Source: Methylophilus sp. 42
Lineage (GTDB): Bacteria; Pseudomonadota; Gammaproteobacteria; Burkholderiales; Methylophilaceae
NCBI RefSeq assembly: GCF_000384155.1
Contig: NZ_KB913031.1
Coordinates: forward strand, 310,001 to 374,000
Direction: 5' to 3'
DNA: 64,000 nt
Part shown: piece by piece, positions 60,594 to 64,000 of the stretch
Position numbering within the stretch: position 1 is the stretch's first letter
Layout of the letters: every line of letters begins with the position of its first letter
Notes under the pieces: generated by a model
Told to the model about the DNA's origin: nothing
What the model saw: the letters and a program-made list of their open reading frames with translations, nothing else
Database searches by the model: none
Translations under genes and position numbers: made by a program

Positions 60594-62105
60594 ATGGCGA
60601 GCCAACATTTCATTGTCTTGCTTGATCAAACGCGCTGGCGCGTGGTGCATGTGAGTGGTCAGCATGTGTTAGCCCTGCGAGTGTTTAGTAGCGACGAAGA
60701 CAGCCGCATTGCGCTATTAGACTGGTGGCAGCAGTTTCCGCAGGCAATAATCTCGTTCCTGACTAATCATGCGGATGAGCAGTATCACGTTGAAACTTTG
60801 CCGCAAGTGCGAGGGTCTGCCGGGCATCAGTTGTTGATGCGCAAGCTGGCGACATGGCCTTTTGCACAAGGCATGCATACCGTTTGTCGCCTGGATAATG
60901 TGCAGGGCTTGCGCCGGGAAAGTCGCTTTTTGTTCGTGGCGCTGACTTCTCCTCTTTTGGCTGACTGGCTGAGCGTGTTGCACAAGCACTCGATTCGAAT
61001 TCAAGGGTTATACACGCAAGCCGTTTGTCTTGCTTGTTGCCTGCCCGCCACCCTGCAAGGTTTAATGCATGCACTCTGTGTTCAATACACGCCACAACAA
61101 GTCCGTATTAGCTATCTCCGGCAGCAGCGGCTGTTTTTTAGTCGACTGTTCCTATTGCCGCCAGATACTGCTACACCTGAAGATGGTGTGGGTCGTATTG
61201 CGCATGAGGTGACTCAAATGCGCATGACTTTGATTCACCAGCATTGGCTTGAAGAAGCAGATGTATTATCACTCATCTGGCTGGGCCAGATGCCGATGGA
61301 TATCCCGTTGTTAAAAGCACAGTTACCTGTTGGTTGCCAATGGGTGGATATCTCTGAAGCAGACAGGGCGCGTCATTTAAAGGGGCACGCATTGCCAGAG
61401 GGGCTGCATGCCATGGAGTGGGCGGCGATTCAGCACATATTAAAAGGTCGGCCATTACCTAATCTGGCCCCTGAATCTGTGTTGATGCTCGATAGCAGCA
61501 TGCGCATGAAGCGTCGCCTGCATTGGGCAGGGGCGGTGATGGCCGGTCTGATGGTCTTGGCAGGTTGGGTGGGCATACAAGCCACACAGCAGGCGCAGGG
61601 GCAAATGCTGCAGATTAAGCGCCAGCTAACTGTTGGGCAGCTGAAACCATCTGAACCTATCAATCAGGCACAGTTGCCGGGGGTGCGCGCCTTGACGCAG
61701 GCGGTGCAAGGCTTGCAGTCGTCCGTGCGATCGCCGGATCGTGCATTGGTCATCATGCAGCATGTCTTGCTGGGCGTCTCTCACTGGCAGGTGGCGGCAC
61801 TGGAATGGGGCTTGGCAGGGAGTGCCGCGCAGGATGATGTACCCACGCAGCAGGCTTCTGTTTGGAAGGAAACGCTGATCGTGACATGGTCGCAGCGTGA
61901 TCAAAATGACCAGGCTGTTATCGAATGGCAGCAACTGCTCAGTCGATTGCGTGGTTTGCCCGAGGTTGAAAAAATAGAGGTGCTTATGCCGTCTGCGTCC
62001 GCAAGCAACGCTCAGCGGCAGGGTAATACTGGTCAAGCACCGGGCCTTGATCAGCCGCCTGTGCTTAAGCTGTACCTGCGAGATGCTCAGGCGGCCGCTC
62101 TATGA
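60594..62105 (+). CDS. PilM/PilN-like or GspL-like fused protein (503 aa)
   Basis: The N-terminal 300 residues resemble a divergent actin-like (PilM/GspL/MshI-type) domain (FIVLLDQTRWRVVHVSGQHV, LFVALTSPLLADWLSVLHKH). A membrane span follows at about 312-332 (HWAGAVMAGLMVLAGWVGIQ), then a PilN-like periplasmic part with a coiled coil and a C-terminal ferredoxin-like region (VIEWQQLLSRLRGLPEVEKI). It fuses the two roles that pilM and pilN perform separately. ATG 60594 follows the stop of the platform gene; TTG 60588 would overlap it. Not assignable to one family with certainty. Confidence 0.6.
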   Translation: MASQHFIVLLDQTRWRVVHVSGQHVLALRVFSSDEDSRIALLDWWQQFPQAIISFLTNHADEQYHVETLPQVRGSAGHQLLMRKLATWPFAQGMHTVCRLDNVQGLRRESRFLFVALTSPLLADWLSVLHKHSIRIQGLYTQAVCLACCLPATLQGLMHALCVQYTPQQVRISYLRQQRLFFSRLFLLPPDTATPEDGVGRIAHEVTQMRMTLIHQHWLEEADVLSLIWLGQMPMDIPLLKAQLPVGCQWVDISEADRARHLKGHALPEGLHAMEWAAIQHILKGRPLPNLAPESVLMLDSSMRMKRRLHWAGAVMAGLMVLAGWVGIQATQQAQGQMLQIKRQLTVGQLKPSEPINQAQLPGVRALTQAVQGLQSSVRSPDRALVIMQHVLLGVSHWQVAALEWGLAGSAAQDDVPTQQASVWKETLIVTWSQRDQNDQAVIEWQQLLSRLRGLPEVEKIEVLMPSASASNAQRQGNTGQAPGLDQPPVLKLYLRDAQAAAL

Positions 62106-62737
62106 AAGCAAAAGGCTATTGGTCTGCTTTACGTCCAATTTTGCTCGGTTGGTTGATCGCGTTATGCCTGATCACTGTCGCGCTGGCAGTCGTGTTGCAT
62201 GAGCAATGGAAGGCTGAAGATGCGTTGAGCCAGGCCAGAAATCAATTGCAGCAACAACAGCAACAGAGTGCGCTTCTGGCTAGTTACCAGCCTGATGTGC
62301 ATTATTTCCTTGCGCATCGTGCAGGCTGGCAGAAATTTGGTTTAATGCGGTCGCCTGATTTCGATCATTGGGATCGCACTTTGATCGCCATGCAGCAGCA
62401 ATTTACGTTGCCGCATGTTGCGTATGAGATACAGCCTACCGTGTCTTGCACGGCGGTCACCTGTCGTTCGCAATGGCCGACCAGCCAGCCACCAGCGTCG
62501 AACTTCACGGCGACGGCTATACAGCTCAATTGGTCCGTATCTCATGAGTCTACCGTCATCGACTGGTTGCAACAGCTTGAGCATGCTTATGCAGGTTTGT
62601 TGCTGGTGCGTCACTGCGGCTGGGCATTGGCTGAAGGCGCCGAGGTGATTACTGCGCAGTGCGATCTGGTGTTATTTAACTTCCCCAATGTGTTACCCAA
62701 TGAGCTGATTGACGTGCAAGGGGAGGCGCAATCATGA
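62102..62737 (+). CDS. PilO/MshJ-like inner-membrane assembly protein (211 aa)
   Basis: ATG 62102 overlaps the previous stop. One membrane helix (LRPILLGWLIALCLITVALA), then a Gln-rich coiled coil (NQLQQQQQQSALLASYQ) and a ferredoxin-like domain with VTCRSQWPTSQPPASNFTAT and SHESTVIDWLQQLEHAYAG. This is the PilO/GspM/MshJ architecture. It probably pairs with the preceding PilN-like part and overlaps the next gene as ATGATG. Cys pair CTAVTC may be a disulfide. Confidence 0.6.
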   Translation: MKAKGYWSALRPILLGWLIALCLITVALAVVLHEQWKAEDALSQARNQLQQQQQQSALLASYQPDVHYFLAHRAGWQKFGLMRSPDFDHWDRTLIAMQQQFTLPHVAYEIQPTVSCTAVTCRSQWPTSQPPASNFTATAIQLNWSVSHESTVIDWLQQLEHAYAGLLLVRHCGWALAEGAEVITAQCDLVLFNFPNVLPNELIDVQGEAQS

Positions 62738-63930
62738 TGCCTCATCATGTTGAGCGAGGTGTGCAAACAGGCGTTGCGATCTGGGTCGTGTTGCTATTGT
62801 TATCTGGCATGGGCGGAGGGATGCTATATATGGCTCCAGGCACATATCCTGCCCGCCAGCGCGTAATGCAAAAAACCATGGCGTCACTCGCACTGGCGCA
62901 GCAAGCCTTGCTGGCTTATGCGCAGCAGCCATTAGGCCTGACGCTGTGTGAGCTGAACTGCCCGCGGCCGGGCGATTTGCCCTGTCCAGACCGCAATAAT
63001 GATGGCATTGCTGAAACATCCTGCAGTAATACGTCACGTTTGGGACGGCTACCCTGGAAAACCTTAGGTGTGGGCGATATACGCGATGGCAGTGGCGAGC
63101 GTTTATGGTATGCCGTTTCCGAGCGCTATAAAAATAATCCGCGTCTGCGGCCATTGAATCTGGATACGACTGGCACTTGGAGTGTGGCTTCGTCAGAAGG
63201 GTTGATGTGGGATGCAACGCAAGGCAATGGTGTCGTGGCGGTGTTGATCGCGCCCATGCAGCCCCTGGTGCGTGAGGGTGGCTGGGTGCAGCAGCGTCAG
63301 GAGGCAACCACGGAGATTGCCAAGCACTATCTGGATATTAATAGCGCGGCTGATAACGCCAGTCCACAGGAGGGCACTTCGCGTGGTTTTGCCAGGGCAC
63401 CAGCCTCCATGCATTTTAACGATGTGGTTTGGCCAGTCACCTCGGGTCAAATGCATCAAGTGATGCAAAAGCAGGTGTTGGCAGAGGTGAAGCGAAGCCT
63501 GCGCTGTGTTGGCGTGCCATGTTTGAGCTACCCGATGGCTGCTGCAGTCAACGATAGCGGTTGCCTAGGCAGTCAGTCATTGAGCGCCGGGCAATGCCTC
63601 TCTACGGCGACCAGCATCGGTCGCTTGCCTTTGGATGTCAATGCTCACTGGCCATGGACAGTACAGCATGTGCTGGATGGCAATCAGCAACATCATTGGT
63701 TTCAGCAGAATGCATGGCGGGAGCAAGTGTTTTACCTACCAGGTCAGACACAAGCCAGCATCATTCTGGGCGGAGAGCGCTTACCAGGGCAGGTTCGTGA
63801 CAGCATCACGGATAAAGGACATCTGAACGTGTATCTGGAAGCGTCTACCTTGCTCGCGTTGCATATACAAGATGCCTCTACGCTCAACTTGCGGAGCAAT
63901 GACCTGCAAGATAAGGTGAGTCGGCCATGA
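62734..63930 (+). CDS. Membrane-anchored protein of the pilus operon (398 aa)
   Basis: One N-terminal membrane helix (GVAIWVVLLLLSGMGGGML) precedes a periplasmic domain. The stretches ELNCPRPGDLPCPDRNNDGI and SNTSRLGRLPWKTLGVGDIR are typical of a betaproteobacterial family found in type II/pilus operons, where a prepilin-like N-terminus carries Cys-rich and GRLPWKTLG motifs. No cleavable prepilin G-F-x-x-x-E site is evident. The C-terminal part is rich in Gln and His. It may be a minor subunit or an exported substrate. It overlaps the next gene by 4 bp; the real function is unknown. Confidence 0.55.
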   Translation: MMPHHVERGVQTGVAIWVVLLLLSGMGGGMLYMAPGTYPARQRVMQKTMASLALAQQALLAYAQQPLGLTLCELNCPRPGDLPCPDRNNDGIAETSCSNTSRLGRLPWKTLGVGDIRDGSGERLWYAVSERYKNNPRLRPLNLDTTGTWSVASSEGLMWDATQGNGVVAVLIAPMQPLVREGGWVQQRQEATTEIAKHYLDINSAADNASPQEGTSRGFARAPASMHFNDVVWPVTSGQMHQVMQKQVLAEVKRSLRCVGVPCLSYPMAAAVNDSGCLGSQSLSAGQCLSTATSIGRLPLDVNAHWPWTVQHVLDGNQQHHWFQQNAWREQVFYLPGQTQASIILGGERLPGQVRDSITDKGHLNVYLEASTLLALHIQDASTLNLRSNDLQDKVSRP

Positions 63931-64000
63931 GCCGGGCGCCGCATAACCGCCAAATCGACATCAGGGCCGCGATGTCAGGGTTTAGCTTACTGGAGATGGC
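63927..64000 (+). CDS. Prepilin-like protein, N-terminus (cut by window end)
   Basis: ATG 63927 overlaps the stop of the preceding gene. The 24 visible residues include a short basic leader followed by SGFSLLEM, the type IV prepilin cleavage pattern Gly-Phe-Ser-Leu-Leu-Glu. It is the likely major or minor pilin of the operon. The rest lies outside the window. Confidence 0.8.
   Translation, partial: MSRAPHNRQIDIRAAMSGFSLLEM

Overview
The window looks like the chromosome of a betaproteobacterium, most likely a methylotroph of the Methylophilaceae (Methylophilus/Methylotenera/Methylovorus type). I infer this from protein style and from gene order: comM-ubiK beside a TorF-type porin, glnK and amtB; pilMNOPQ-aroK-aroB-dgt; dksA-folD followed by a tRNA cluster. 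No rRNA or methylotrophy gene is present, so the assignment is tentative.

Region by region. 1-2645: the end of a pilY1 type IV pilus adhesin gene, then small genes. 2658-32545: a comM gene (DNA-processing helicase of natural transformation) cut in two by a 28,388-bp island (3243-31630). Joining 3242 to 31631 restores the conserved FLDEL/PEF reading frame exactly. 32591-41300: ubiK, a sigma-54-driven torF-like/glnK/amtB ammonium module, a type I-like export operon (ABC/HlyD/TolC) whose ATPase has lost key motifs, and a nucleotidyltransferase-like gene. 41329-52401: mrcA (PBP1A) divergent from pilMNOPQ, then aroK, aroB, dgt and a convergent dksA. 52531-53766: folD divergent from tRNA-Pro, tRNA-Arg and tRNA-His. 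53880-64000: a diguanylate cyclase, then a second, MSHA-like or type II-like pilus/secretion operon whose genes mostly overlap by 4 bp and which runs off the window end in a pilin-like gene.

The island has three parts. (a) Left, AT-rich: a small HTH operon, an XRE regulator with a strong operator dyad, a papain/C39-like cysteine peptidase with a 61-residue partner ORF, and an operon for a ubiquitin-like protein (Multi_ubiq type), an E1/ThiF enzyme with a DUF6791-like N-terminus and a DUF6527-like metal-binding protein. This operon is divergent from a sigma-70-family factor and a coupled unknown protein. (b) Middle: metal and stress cargo: ProQ/FinO, a ZIP-like transporter, MgtC/SapB, a DMT transporter with a histidine-rich tail, an out-of-place flgB, a Cd/Zn/Pb P-type ATPase, CzcCBA efflux with a CzcI-like protein, and an EptA-family phosphoethanolamine transferase behind a Fur-box-like site. 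(c) Right: four coupled genes, two intact tyrosine recombinases, one recombinase-like protein lacking key residues and one small helper-like protein, which probably move the island.

The most interesting candidate system is the Ubl-E1-DUF6527 operon with its divergent sigma factor and the nearby peptidase. The Ubl has no C-terminal glycine, no E2 is encoded, and the E1 has no obvious catalytic cysteine, so a standard ubiquitin-type cascade is not supported. All functional statements come from reading sequence and motifs; no database search was run.
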